Assembly (NCBI GenBank): GCA_037139735.1
Contig: JBAXFU010000051.1
Location: 1 to 23,104, forward strand
Length of the DNA stretch: 23,104 bases
Direction of reading: 5' to 3'
Source: UBA2402 sp037139735
GTDB taxonomy: Bacteria; Planctomycetota; Phycisphaerae; Phycisphaerales; UBA1924
Part shown: piece after piece, positions 7,415 to 15,443 of the stretch
Layout of the letters: every line of letters begins with the position of its first letter
Position numbering within the stretch: position 1 is the first letter of the stretch
Program-made: the position numbers and the translations under genes
The notes under the pieces: generated by a model
Database searches by the model: none
Seen by the model: the letters and a program-made list of their open reading frames with translations, nothing else
Told to the model about the DNA's origin: nothing

Positions 7415-7436
7415 AAACACGTGACCGAGCGTGTTT
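7415..7436 (-). terminator. Hairpin at the end of the metal ATPase gene
   Basis: AAACACG (7415-7421) and CGTGTTT (7430-7436) form a perfect 7-bp stem with an 8-nt loop. It touches the ATPase stop codon at 7436-7438. On the minus strand the stem is followed by a short T-rich run (TTTTC), so it resembles a weak intrinsic terminator. Confidence 0.5.
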
Positions 7437-9505
7437 CAATGACGACGTCGAGGTGGCTTATATCGAAGCAGCAGCAGCGAGTTGGCGACGACGACGAGCG
7501 TGCCGCCCTCGTGCGCGAGGACGCCGAGCGAGAGGGGCACGTGCATGCCGCTGCGTGATCCGACGAGCGTGAGAACAGCCATGGCGACGATGGCGGAGAG
7601 CGCGATGGCGATGTTGACGCGGATGGTGGAGCGGGTCGCGCGAGCGAGCCTGATGGCCCAGGGGATGGGCGAGATGGACTCGGTGAGGAGGACGACGTCG
7701 GCGTTCTCCATGGCGGCGGCGGTGCCGATGGTGCCGATGGCGAGGGAGACGTCGGCGGCGGCGAGGGCGGGCGCGTCGTTGACGCCGTCGCCGACGACCG
7801 CGACGCCGCGGGCGTCGGTTGGACGATCGGCGATGGACTTCTTGATCGTGTCGGCGAGGGCGAGCTTGTCGGCGGGGAGAAGGTCGCCGTGGAAGGCGTC
7901 GAGGCCGACATCGGCGGCGACGCGTGCGGCGGTGCGACCGTTGTCGCCGGTGAGCATGACGACGGGCTTGACGCCGATGGCGTGGAGGTCGTCGACGAGC
8001 TGATCGGTGCCGGGGCGAAGGGCGTCGGCCATGACGATGATGGCGCAGCGGGCGCCGTCGGGCCGATCGTGCGGCATGGCGACGACCATCACGGCGATCT
8101 TGCCGATGGCGTGCAGGTCGCCCAGCTGCGTCTTGGCGGCCTCGCGGCGGGCGGCGGGGATGAGCGGTTCGACGAAGCGGAAGCTGCCGAGTCGCACGGC
8201 GTGACCGTTCCATGTGCCTTCGAGGCCCTTGGCGACGGTGTGGCCGATGTCGCTGACATGGGCGGGAGCGGTGTTCCGGGCGAGCGCGCCTTCGCGGATG
8301 GCGACGGCGATGGGGTGGGTGGAATCGGCCTCGAGGGCGGCGGCGACGGCGAGAAGGTCGTCGGCGTGGTTGCCATGGGTGGCGTGATCGACGGGGACGA
8401 CCTGTTCGAGCATGGGTCGACCGAACGTGAGCGTGCCGGTCTTGTCGAGGCACATCGCGCCGGTGCGGGCGAGGCGTTCGAGGCAGTCGCCGCTCTTGAA
8501 GAGCACGCCGCCGCGTGCGGCCCGGGCGATGCCCGAGAGGGTGGCGGTGGGGGTGGAGATGATGAGGGCGCAGGGGGAGCCGACGATGAGGAGGGTGATG
8601 GCGGTGTAGAGCGCGCCGGGCTCGGTCTCGGTGCCGACGGCGGGAACGCCCAGGAGGAGCCACCAGACGAGGAAGACGAGGATGCTCAGCGCCATGACGC
8701 CCAGGGAGTAGGGCTGGCTGAGGCGATCGATGGTTCGCTGGACTTCCTGACGCCCCTCGCGGGCGTGGATGACCATGTCGAGGATCTTCTGGACGCTCGA
8801 CTCGCGTGTCGGGCGAAGCACGACGGCCTCGACGACATCGTCGGCGTTGATGGTGCCGGCGAAGAGTTCATCGCCGGGGACGACGTGGCGGGGCATGGAT
8901 TCGCCGGTGATGGCCGACTGGTCGAAGGAGGTTTCGCCGAGGACGACGCGGGCGTCCGCGGGGACGCGTTCGCCGGCGCGGATCTTGACGCGGTCGCCGA
9001 CGACCAGCGACGTCGCGTCGGCGTGGACCCATTCGCCGCCGCGTTGCACGAGGGCGTCGGAGGGGAGGAGTTTGGAGAGGGCCGTGATTTCGCGCTGGGT
9101 TCGTGCGTGGGCGAGTTCCTCGAGGGCGCCCGAGAGCACGAAGAGGAAGAGGAGCAGGGCTCCCTCCTCGGCATGGCCGATGTACGCGGCGAGGCCCGCG
9201 CCGACGACCATCAGCACGTCGATGTCGAAGGTCCGGGCCCGAAGGGCGTCCAGCGCGGCCTTGCCGCCGTAGAGCATGCCGATGGCGAGGCTGATCCACG
9301 CGAGCGTGTCGCCCCAGGGTTGGTGGAGGAGGGTCGAGCCGATGAACGCGCCCAGCAGGAGTGCGCCCGCGAGGATCGCGGCCCGGAGTTGCATGCTGGC
9401 GGAGAAGAGGGTGGTAGTCACCGCACGTCGACTGTAGGAAGGAAATGCGAGTTGACGGTCATGCGCCGCCGCGTTCGCGAGGGGAGATCGTGCGTCGTCC
9501 AGCAT
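7436..9505 (-). CDS. P1B-type heavy-metal-transporting ATPase, P1B-4-like (Fe/Co export)
   Basis: This is an inner-membrane pump of about 689 residues that uses ATP to export transition metal. Visible motifs are the actuator TGES (200-203), the phosphorylation site DKTGTLT (Asp354), the HP pair in STHPIA (397-398), TGDNGRTA and GDGVNDAPA (572-580). The metal-site signature is SPC (310-312) rather than CPC, together with HEGGT (665-669) in the last helix. That combination marks the P1B-4 group, whose studied members export Fe(II) or Co(II). No N-terminal metal-binding domain is present. The start is uncertain: ATG 9505 lies 14 nt after the kinase stop and is used here, but GTG 9421 and ATG 9394, just before the first membrane helix, are possible. 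The metal is inferred, and Zn or Cd cannot be excluded. Confidence 0.9.
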   Translation of the reverse strand: MLDDARSPLANAAAHDRQLAFPSYSRRAVTTTLFSASMQLRAAILAGALLLGAFIGSTLLHQPWGDTLAWISLAIGMLYGGKAALDALRARTFDIDVLMVVGAGLAAYIGHAEEGALLLFLFVLSGALEELAHARTQREITALSKLLPSDALVQRGGEWVHADATSLVVGDRVKIRAGERVPADARVVLGETSFDQSAITGESMPRHVVPGDELFAGTINADDVVEAVVLRPTRESSVQKILDMVIHAREGRQEVQRTIDRLSQPYSLGVMALSILVFLVWWLLLGVPAVGTETEPGALYTAITLLIVGSPCALIISTPTATLSGIARAARGGVLFKSGDCLERLARTGAMCLDKTGTLTFGRPMLEQVVPVDHATHGNHADDLLAVAAALEADSTHPIAVAIREGALARNTAPAHVSDIGHTVAKGLEGTWNGHAVRLGSFRFVEPLIPAARREAAKTQLGDLHAIGKIAVMVVAMPHDRPDGARCAIIVMADALRPGTDQLVDDLHAIGVKPVVMLTGDNGRTAARVAADVGLDAFHGDLLPADKLALADTIKKSIADRPTDARGVAVVGDGVNDAPALAAADVSLAIGTIGTAAAMENADVVLLTESISPIPWAIRLARATRSTIRVNIAIALSAIVAMAVLTLVGSRSGMHVPLSLGVLAHEGGTLVVVANSLLLLRYKPPRRRH

Positions 9506-9519
9506 GGCCCATCGCCCGA

Positions 9520-12225
9520 TCAGCGGGCCTGGGTCGTCGGCGCGGGGCGAGACGAGTCTTCGCGCGGGTTCGCGGGCTTGATCGGGCCGTCGATCCGTCG
9601 CCTCGCCTCGGTCCACTCGACGGGGATGGCCTGTCGGAGCGTGGCGGCGAGTCGTTCGGCCTGATCGACGCAGCCGCAGGTGCGGAGGAGGTCGAGCAGG
9701 TCGAGGCGGCGGTCGAGGCGGCGAGGCTTCGCGACATCCATCGCGATCAGGCGCTCGAGGACCGGGTCGCCGCAGGCGGGGAGTTCATGCCCCGCGAGGC
9801 TCAGTTCGAGCGCGAATCGCCAATCGGAGCCATCGTCACCGGTCGACGGGTCCCACCGTCGAGCGAGGGCCACGCTCTGGCGGAGCGTTTCGACCGCCTC
9901 GTCGCGTCGCCCGGTCGCCATGAGCAGCGAAGCCTTGCCCGCCGTGAGCATCTCGAGGGCGGTGCCGGCATCGTCGACCTTGCGTTCCCGCGCGACCATC
10001 GCCTCGAGTTCGCCGAGGATCTCGTCGATTTCCGGGAAGTCGTGAACGGCGTGATCGGCGTGGACGGCGTGATCGGCGTGGACGGCGTGGACGGCGTGGA
10101 CGGCTTGATCGGCGACCAGCCGGAGGTGCGCCTGCGCACAGGTGACGGTGACGCGGACGTCGAGGAGCTGGCGGTAGCCGGGGTCGTTCTTGATGATCGC
10201 GTCGATGGCGCTTCGGGCGACGTCGAGCCTGGCGGAGGCCCCGGGCTGCGTCCCGAAGTCGAGCAGGTTCAGGGTGCTGCCCAGCGCGCTGGCCAGGCGA
10301 ATGGTGACGTCGCGGTCGCCGGGGAATCGTTCGGCCAGGCGGAGGTAGCAGCGAACGGCTTCGTCTCGCTCGGCGGCGGCAAGGTCGTGACGCAGCATGT
10401 CGCTGAGCACGATGCCCCGGGTGCCGTGGGCGCAGGCGAGGTCCCACGTGGCGCGGCGGGTGTCTCCCTCGAGTTCGCCGACGCGTCGGGCGGCGTCGAG
10501 TTGGCGATCCGAGGAACGCAGCGCCTCCTCCAGTCGTCCTTCGCGACGATGAATGTCGCCCAGACGCTCGTGGCTCGAGGCGAGGTTGCTGGCCAGGCCG
10601 GCGTGGTCGGGCCAGCGGGCGACCGACGCTTCGTCGATCTGCATCGCCTCGAGGTATTGGTGAAACCGTCTCGAGGGGTCGCCGAGTTGACCGGATTCGT
10701 CGCCCACGCGCACGACGGCGATCGAGAGGTTGGCCGCGGCGTCGGGACCGGCGTCGGGGAGGGCCGCGACGGCTCGTCGACATTCAAGGGCTCGTTCCCA
10801 GTACTGCAGGGCCGACGCGTGATCGAACTGCTGCGAGTACGAATCGCCGAGCCGCCCCAGGAGCAGGGCCAGGTCGTTCTGGATGTCCGGGTCGTCGCGG
10901 TAGCGTGCGGCGAAGGGCTCGAGTCGCGGGAGGAGCGACTCGAGCATGCGGCGTTCCTCGGAGAAGCCGCCGATGCGGTTGTGGACCAGCGTGGCGACCT
11001 CGCGGAGGAGGAGTTGTCCGGCGTCGGCCGCGTCCCGTTCGGCATCGGCCGTGCGGTTCCACGAGACGCCGACGGCGACGGTGGCGACGGCGAGGGCGGC
11101 GACGGTGAAGACGAACGCGCCGGCGCGTCGGGGGTGTCGCCTGACGAACTTCGAGAGGGTGTAGCCGATGCTGGGAGGGCGTGCCGCGATGGGGCGATGC
11201 TCGAGGAAGCGGCGGAGGTCGGCGGCCAGTGCGTCGACGGTCTGGTAGCGTTCCTCGGGATCCTCTCGCATCGCGGTGCTGATGATGAGCGCGAGGTCGG
11301 GCGTGACGGGAAGCGGCTCGCCGGCGACGTCTTTTTGCTTGACGAGGGCGTCGAGGACCGAGCCGATGGAGAAGATGTCGGTGCGGGTGTCGATGGCGTC
11401 GGTGTTGCCGCGGGCCTGTTCGGGGCTCATGAAGCCCGGGGTGCCCATGGGGTGGCCTTCGAGGGTGCCTCGTTCGTCGTTGTGGAGGAATCTCGCGAGG
11501 CCGAAGTCGATGACGCGGACGTGATGGTCGCCGGCTTCGTCGGTCTCGACGAGGATGTTGGAAGGGGAGAGGTCGCGGTGGAGCACGCCGTGGCGGTGGG
11601 CGCATGCCGCGGCGGCGCAGAGTTGCAGCACGAGTCGCACCCGCAGGTCGAGCGGATGATCGTGCAGGCGGCAGTGCTCGGTGATGGGCTGGCCATCGAC
11701 GAGTTCCATCGTGAGGTAGGGGCGAGAGACGCCGGCGGCTTCGGTGACGATGCCGGCGTCGAGGATGGGGACGATGTTGGCATGCCGCAGTGTTCGAAGG
11801 GCGAGGGCTTCGGTGGCGAAACGGCGCGAGGCCTGACCCGAGCCCAAGGTGGCGGCGAGGGCCTTGAGGGCGACCTCGCGGCCCAGCGAGCGTTGTCGGG
11901 CGCGGTAGACGATGCCCGAGCGTCCTTCACCCAGGACGCCGAGGAGTTCGTAGTTCCCGAAAGTGGTGGCGGGGAGCGTGCCGCGGGGCTTGAGTCCCAG
12001 GGCGGCGGCGGGGTCGTCGAGGAGCGGGTCGTGGCGGGCGTCGGCGGCGAGGAGCGATTCGAGGAGCGTGGCGAGCGGCTCGTCGTCGGCATGCAGGTTG
12101 GCGAGCAGGGCGGCGCGATCGCCGGCCGGGAGGGCCTTGGCCTGGGCGAAGAGCGACTCGGCTCGGCGCCAGGTATCGAGTCCTGGGTTGGTCGGATCGG
12201 CGTCCATGGAGGAGGGCGTACCCAT
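9520..12225 (-). CDS. Membrane serine/threonine protein kinase with TPR-like C-terminal domain
   Basis: This protein of about 901 residues has a cytosolic Hanks-type kinase domain (about 90-345). The Gly loop is GEGRSG (99-104), the ATP lysine is K121 in VALKAL, the catalytic loop is HRDLSPSN (216-223), DFG is at 240-242, and MGTPGFMSPEQ follows. All catalytic residues are present, so it should be active. A single hydrophobic helix (about 368-388) is followed by about 510 residues of helical TPR-like sequence, predicted to lie outside the inner membrane. Residues 705-728 form eight Ala-Val/Asp-His triplets. The ATG at 12225 was used. A TTG at 12237, 11 nt after AAGGAG (12249-12254), is a credible alternative. 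It is 37 nt after the ECF sigma gene, a pairing common in planctomycetes, which suggests the kinase modulates that sigma factor. Confidence 0.93.
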   Translation of the reverse strand: MGTPSSMDADPTNPGLDTWRRAESLFAQAKALPAGDRAALLANLHADDEPLATLLESLLAADARHDPLLDDPAAALGLKPRGTLPATTFGNYELLGVLGEGRSGIVYRARQRSLGREVALKALAATLGSGQASRRFATEALALRTLRHANIVPILDAGIVTEAAGVSRPYLTMELVDGQPITEHCRLHDHPLDLRVRLVLQLCAAAACAHRHGVLHRDLSPSNILVETDEAGDHHVRVIDFGLARFLHNDERGTLEGHPMGTPGFMSPEQARGNTDAIDTRTDIFSIGSVLDALVKQKDVAGEPLPVTPDLALIISTAMREDPEERYQTVDALAADLRRFLEHRPIAARPPSIGYTLSKFVRRHPRRAGAFVFTVAALAVATVAVGVSWNRTADAERDAADAGQLLLREVATLVHNRIGGFSEERRMLESLLPRLEPFAARYRDDPDIQNDLALLLGRLGDSYSQQFDHASALQYWERALECRRAVAALPDAGPDAAANLSIAVVRVGDESGQLGDPSRRFHQYLEAMQIDEASVARWPDHAGLASNLASSHERLGDIHRREGRLEEALRSSDRQLDAARRVGELEGDTRRATWDLACAHGTRGIVLSDMLRHDLAAAERDEAVRCYLRLAERFPGDRDVTIRLASALGSTLNLLDFGTQPGASARLDVARSAIDAIIKNDPGYRQLLDVRVTVTCAQAHLRLVADQAVHAVHAVHADHAVHADHAVHDFPEIDEILGELEAMVARERKVDDAGTALEMLTAGKASLLMATGRRDEAVETLRQSVALARRWDPSTGDDGSDWRFALELSLAGHELPACGDPVLERLIAMDVAKPRRLDRRLDLLDLLRTCGCVDQAERLAATLRQAIPVEWTEARRRIDGPIKPANPREDSSRPAPTTQAR
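10042..10113. repeat. 9-bp in-frame tandem repeat in the kinase gene
   Basis: Eight near-identical 9-bp units (GTGGACGGC or GTGATCGGC on the plus strand, with minor variants) encode Ala-Val-His or Ala-Asp-His triplets on the minus strand; the first encoded triplet ends in Gln. Unit length preserves the reading frame, so copy-number changes would lengthen or shorten the protein without breaking it. Confidence 0.9.
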
Positions 12226-12262
12226 CACATGCGCCAAATGGGACCGGGCTCCTTGGCGATTT

Positions 12263-12853
12263 TCAGGCCGGACCGATCTTTGCCGCCTTGCCGGGGTCGT
12301 CCGCAAGCCAGCAGGCCAGGCAGGCGCGGGCGAATCGCCAGTCGTGTTCGACGGTGGAGGGGCTGGTGTCCATGGCCACCGCCGCCTCGGCGATGGTCAG
12401 GCCGAGGTAGAACCGAAGCCGAACGACCTCGGCGGCACGGGGCGCGATGCCCTCGAGCTTGACGACGAGTTCCTCGATCTCGAGGGCGTCGATGCCCGCG
12501 CCGGTGGCGGCGGCCTCCTCGGCGGCGACATTGCCGGGCGGCGTCCGCTTGAGACTGCGCTTGCGACGGGCGTGGTCGATGAGCACATGGCTCATGCAGC
12601 GGCAGGCGCGGGTGAAGAACTCGCTGCGGGGGAGGGCGTCATCGACGCCTGCGCCGAGCATCCGAAGGAAGGCCTCGTTCACCAGGGCGGTGGGCTGGAG
12701 CGAGCCGGGCCGTTCCCGCGACAGGAAGCGGGTCGCGACGTGACGCAGTTCGCGGAAGAGGTCGGGGAGGTGGAGGTCGGGCGCGAGATCGGGCGTGCCA
12801 GCCGGGTCCGCCGTTGGTGCAGCAGCGGGTTGGGCAGGACGATCCTCCGTCAC
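12263..12853 (-). CDS. ECF-type RNA polymerase sigma factor
   Basis: This 196-residue sigma-70 protein has region 2 (about 30-100) and region 4 (about 130-183) only, as in ECF factors. The stretch SLQPTALVNEAFLRML (51-66) and the region-4 end STVEHDWRFARACL (166-179) match the sigma-70 subfamily that is expanded in planctomycetes and often sits next to Ser/Thr kinases. It has a low-complexity Ala/Pro N-terminal extension of about 28 residues. The GTG at 12853 is the only reasonable start, with no strong ribosome binding site. No anti-sigma factor gene is adjacent. The kinase 37 nt downstream is the likely partner. Its regulon is not visible here. Confidence 0.9.
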   Translation of the reverse strand: MTEDRPAQPAAAPTADPAGTPDLAPDLHLPDLFRELRHVATRFLSRERPGSLQPTALVNEAFLRMLGAGVDDALPRSEFFTRACRCMSHVLIDHARRKRSLKRTPPGNVAAEEAAATGAGIDALEIEELVVKLEGIAPRAAEVVRLRFYLGLTIAEAAVAMDTSPSTVEHDWRFARACLACWLADDPGKAAKIGPA

Positions 12854-12922
12854 GCCAGCATCATATTCCGCGGGCCGACGACCGCCGAGGAGACTGACCG
12901 TTCAGGCAAGACGCCAGGGCCG

Positions 12923-12940
12923 AGTGGGTCGCGACTCACT
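12923..12940. other. Palindrome over the SOUL gene stop
   Basis: AGTGGGTCGCGACTCACT is an 18-bp palindrome with one mismatched pair. It covers the stop codon of the SOUL gene (12936-12938) in the 82-bp gap before the sigma gene. It could be a weak terminator stem or an operator for the sigma-factor promoter. Confidence 0.45.
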
Positions 12941-13736
12941 TCACCCGTTCAACGGGGATCTGGAACTCGCTCCACTGGCGGGCGGGCACCACGTCGGGGC
13001 CGTTGTAGTAGAGCGAGCGGGCGGGGCCGGCGGCCCGCCACGCGGGGTTGGCCTCCAGCCAGTCGCGCAGCACCTTGAGGTTCGCGAAGTCGCGAGAGGC
13101 CATGTACGGGCCCATCATGCCGATCGACAGCACCGTCAGCGGGGCGGCATCGGCGATCTGCACCTTGCCGTCGGTGCCGGTGGGGCCCAGGTCGGTCGTG
13201 CGGTAGAGGAACGACATCGTCCACTCGTTCGACGCTTCGGTCGTCGCCGTCTTGGGGTCAGAGTCGATCTTCACCCGCGGATAGTCCATCTCGACCGGCG
13301 AGGTCATCTCGATGTCGTTCTTGCTGATGTGGTTGAAGAGGGGCCAGAAGGCCAGATTGCGGCCCTGCTGCGAGTTCACGCCCTTGTCGGCCTCCATCCG
13401 CATCTCGGCTCGGCGGACCGTCGGGTACTGCTTCAGTTCGATCGAGCCAGGAGGCGTCGGGGCCGGATAGCCCTGCGGCAGCGGCGTCGTGATGGAGCAC
13501 TTGTTCCAGTAGAACGAACCTTCTCGCTGCTCGGGAACCGCGAACAGGTCGCCACCCACCCGCCAGGTCGTCCAGCGGTCGGGCATGGCCGCCGTCGCTC
13601 GGGTGGCCCGCACGGCCTCCTCCAGACCAGAGGAGTGGCCGCCGACGGTGCCGGGGTTGGCGTCCTGCCTGGGGGTGGAGCAGGCGGAGATGGCGGTCAG
13701 GGTGGCCAGCACGATCAGGGCAGCGGGACGGTTCAT
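12936..13736 (-). CDS. SOUL-family (haem-binding type) lipoprotein
   Basis: This 266-residue exported protein has a signal peptide ending in a canonical lipobox, ISAC, with Cys19 as the lipidation site. The body (about 95-265) matches the SOUL/HBP fold: IELKQYPTVRRAEMR, then FWPLFNHISKNDIEMTSPVEM (130-150), which contains the family's conserved TSPV-type motif, and later LRDWLEANPAWRAAGPARSLYYNGP. SOUL proteins were described as haem binders, but many bacterial members lack proven haem binding and none of the residues here proves it. The ATG at 13736 is preceded by AAGGAG at 13742-13747 with 5-nt spacing. It lies upstream of the ECF sigma gene on the same strand (82-bp gap) and is divergent from pfp. 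Confidence 0.88.
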   Translation of the reverse strand: MNRPAALIVLATLTAISACSTPRQDANPGTVGGHSSGLEEAVRATRATAAMPDRWTTWRVGGDLFAVPEQREGSFYWNKCSITTPLPQGYPAPTPPGSIELKQYPTVRRAEMRMEADKGVNSQQGRNLAFWPLFNHISKNDIEMTSPVEMDYPRVKIDSDPKTATTEASNEWTMSFLYRTTDLGPTGTDGKVQIADAAPLTVLSIGMMGPYMASRDFANLKVLRDWLEANPAWRAAGPARSLYYNGPDVVPARQWSEFQIPVERVK

Positions 13737-13782
13737 GAAGACTCCTTCGAAGATCACGAGGGATTCGATGCCGCCCGCGGAT

Positions 13783-13804
13783 CGGTTTTTGACCCTTGAA
13801 ACCG
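13783..13804. promoter_or_regulatory. Dyad in the SOUL/pfp divergent intergenic region
   Basis: CGGTTT (13783-13788) and AAACCG (13799-13804) are perfect inverted arms around a 10-nt centre containing TTGACCCTTG. The dyad lies in the 164-bp gap between the divergent starts of the SOUL gene and pfp. It is a candidate operator or promoter element. No convincing paired -35/-10 boxes were found. Confidence 0.3.
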
Positions 13805-13900
13805 TTACAGCCCGCATGGACGGCCCTGCGGCGGCTGTTCGTGGAGTACCTTTCGGGCCCGCGGCCGACGAGGTGCGGGCCAAGAAAGGCGGATTTGGGC

Positions 13901-15181
13901 ATGGGTCAGGTCGATTTGGCGCGTGGCAAGGCGGCGATCGGGCAGTCGGGCGGACCGACGGCGGTGATCAACCAGTCGCTGGTGGGCGTGGTCGAGGGCC
14001 TTCGGATGGGGCTGTGCGCCTCGGGGCACGTGACGAAGGTGCTGGGGATGCGTCACGGCGTGCGGGGGCTGGTGAAGGACGACTTTGTCGACCTGACGGA
14101 CATGCACCAGGACCGGCTCGACGCGTTGGCGTTGACGCCCTCGGCGGGGCTGGGGAGCACGCGCGACAAGCCGGACGCGGCGTACTGCGAGCGGATTCTG
14201 GAGGGATGCCGCCGCAACGACATTCGCTACTACTTCTATGTCGGCGGCAACGACAGCTCCGACACGTGCCGCATCGTGAGCGAGATGGCGCAGGCGACCG
14301 GCTACGACCTTCGGTGCTTCCACGTGCCCAAGACGGTGGACAACGACCTGAAGGAGAACGACCACACGCCGGGGTTCCCGAGCGCGGCGCGGTTCGTGGC
14401 GATGGCCTGCATGGCCGACTTCATGGACAACATCTCGCTGCCGGGGATCAAGATCAACGTGGTGATGGGGCGGCATGCGGGGTTCCTGACGGCGGCGAGC
14501 GCGCTGGCGCGGCGTCGCGACCGGGCCTTCGACGAATCGCCCACCGCCAGCACCGACGGGCCTCAGCTCATCTACTGCCCCGAGGTGCCCTTCGACATGG
14601 ACCGCTTCGTGGCCGACGTGGACGCGATCTACCGCGTGAAGGGCCGCTGCCACATCGTGGTCAGCGAGGGCATCTCCGACGCGCAGGGCAAGCCCATCGG
14701 CGCGACGCTCATCAAGAACGCGCAGGTGGATGCGCACGGCAACGTGCAGTTGTCGGGGTCGGGGGCGCTTGGTGATCAACTGGGCGACTTCCTCAAGGAG
14801 AAGTTGACGCCGGCGGGGGGCAAGCCGCCACGCGTGCGGGCCGACACCTTCGGCTACGTGCAGCGGTGCTGGCCCGATTCGAGCGTGATTGATCGCATCG
14901 AGGCGCGTCGTTCGGGTCGTTTCGCGGCACAGTTGGCGTTGCAGGGGCACCAGGCCGGGTCGGTGGCGATCCGTCGCACCGGCTCGGGCAGCGTGGCGTG
15001 GCTGGGCGACGCAGGCGAGGCCTACGCGAGCGATTACGCGCGGGTGGAGCTGTCGGCCATCGCGGCCAAGACGCGTCACATGCCCCCGGAGTTCCTGCAC
15101 GGCCACAACAACGTGAGCCGCCGCTTCGTGGAGTACTGCCTGCCGCTGGTGGGCGAGTTGCCGGGCTTCGAGCGGCTTTGA
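13901..15181 (+). CDS. pfp: Pyrophosphate-dependent 6-phosphofructokinase
   Basis: This 426-residue glycolytic enzyme phosphorylates fructose 6-phosphate, probably with PPi rather than ATP and therefore reversibly. SGGPTAVINQS (16-26) begins the fold. GGNDSSDT (115-122) and PKTVDND (143-149) form the phosphoryl-donor and catalytic sites. A Lys in PKTVDND, where ATP enzymes have Gly, is the classical mark of PPi use. MGRHAGF (189-195) is the substrate-binding motif. ATG 13901 was chosen because the fold begins directly after it. The frame is open further upstream without conserved sequence. It has a weak AAAGG at 13885-13889 and no same-strand partner. Confidence 0.92.
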   Translation: MGQVDLARGKAAIGQSGGPTAVINQSLVGVVEGLRMGLCASGHVTKVLGMRHGVRGLVKDDFVDLTDMHQDRLDALALTPSAGLGSTRDKPDAAYCERILEGCRRNDIRYYFYVGGNDSSDTCRIVSEMAQATGYDLRCFHVPKTVDNDLKENDHTPGFPSAARFVAMACMADFMDNISLPGIKINVVMGRHAGFLTAASALARRRDRAFDESPTASTDGPQLIYCPEVPFDMDRFVADVDAIYRVKGRCHIVVSEGISDAQGKPIGATLIKNAQVDAHGNVQLSGSGALGDQLGDFLKEKLTPAGGKPPRVRADTFGYVQRCWPDSSVIDRIEARRSGRFAAQLALQGHQAGSVAIRRTGSGSVAWLGDAGEAYASDYARVELSAIAAKTRHMPPEFLHGHNNVSRRFVEYCLPLVGELPGFERL

Positions 15182-15239
15182 CGCAAAGCGTGAGGGTTGA
15201 GAGGTGGTCGTCGGCCCCTTCGGGGCCGTGCGCGAATGA

Positions 15240-15330
15240 GCGCTTGCTTCCACGGGTTCACCTCGCCCGCGTGGCGGGTTCGGTTCACCCGTGGCGACAT
15301 TCGTGGGCCCTGCGGGCCCTTGGTGTGGGT
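15240..15330. repeat. Structured intergenic repeat, copy B
   Basis: This is a relative of 81-170, lying between the converging ends of pfp and the enzyme I gene. The outer stem CACGGGT (15251-15257) / ACCCGTG (15287-15293) is perfect. Inside it, CCCGC (15266-15270) / GCGGG (15274-15278) has a GTG loop. A third hairpin GGGCCC (15305-15310) / GGGCCC (15314-15319) has a TGC loop. Stem sizes and order match copy A although the stem bases differ. Confidence 0.65.
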
Positions 15331-15390
15331 GTTCGTTGGTCGCGAAGGGATTGATGGGTGCGGCGGCGGGCGCGGAAGGGCGTTGCGGCC

Positions 15391-15414
15391 CATGCTCATG
15401 CCCATGCCCATGGC
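15391..15414. repeat. 6-bp tandem repeat (CATGCC-like)
   Basis: Four head-to-tail hexamers, CATGCT, CATGCC, CATGCC and CATGGC, lie in the non-coding gap between pfp and the enzyme I gene. No function is apparent. Confidence 0.7.
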
Positions 15415-15418
15415 TCGC

Positions 15419-15443
15419 GTGATCGCGATCGGGCGGCGATCAC
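15419..15443 (-). terminator. Hairpin over the stop of the enzyme I gene
   Basis: GTGATCGC (15419-15426) and GCGATCAC (15436-15443) form a perfect 8-bp stem with a 9-nt loop. It includes the enzyme I stop codon at 15440-15442. There is no T-run on either side, so termination would need a non-classical mechanism. Confidence 0.4.

Noticed and set aside
9445..12462. A 1005-codon plus-strand open frame opposite the kinase
   Set aside because: The kinase on the other strand has every catalytic motif. The plus frame shows only Gly/Glu/Val-rich low-complexity sequence.
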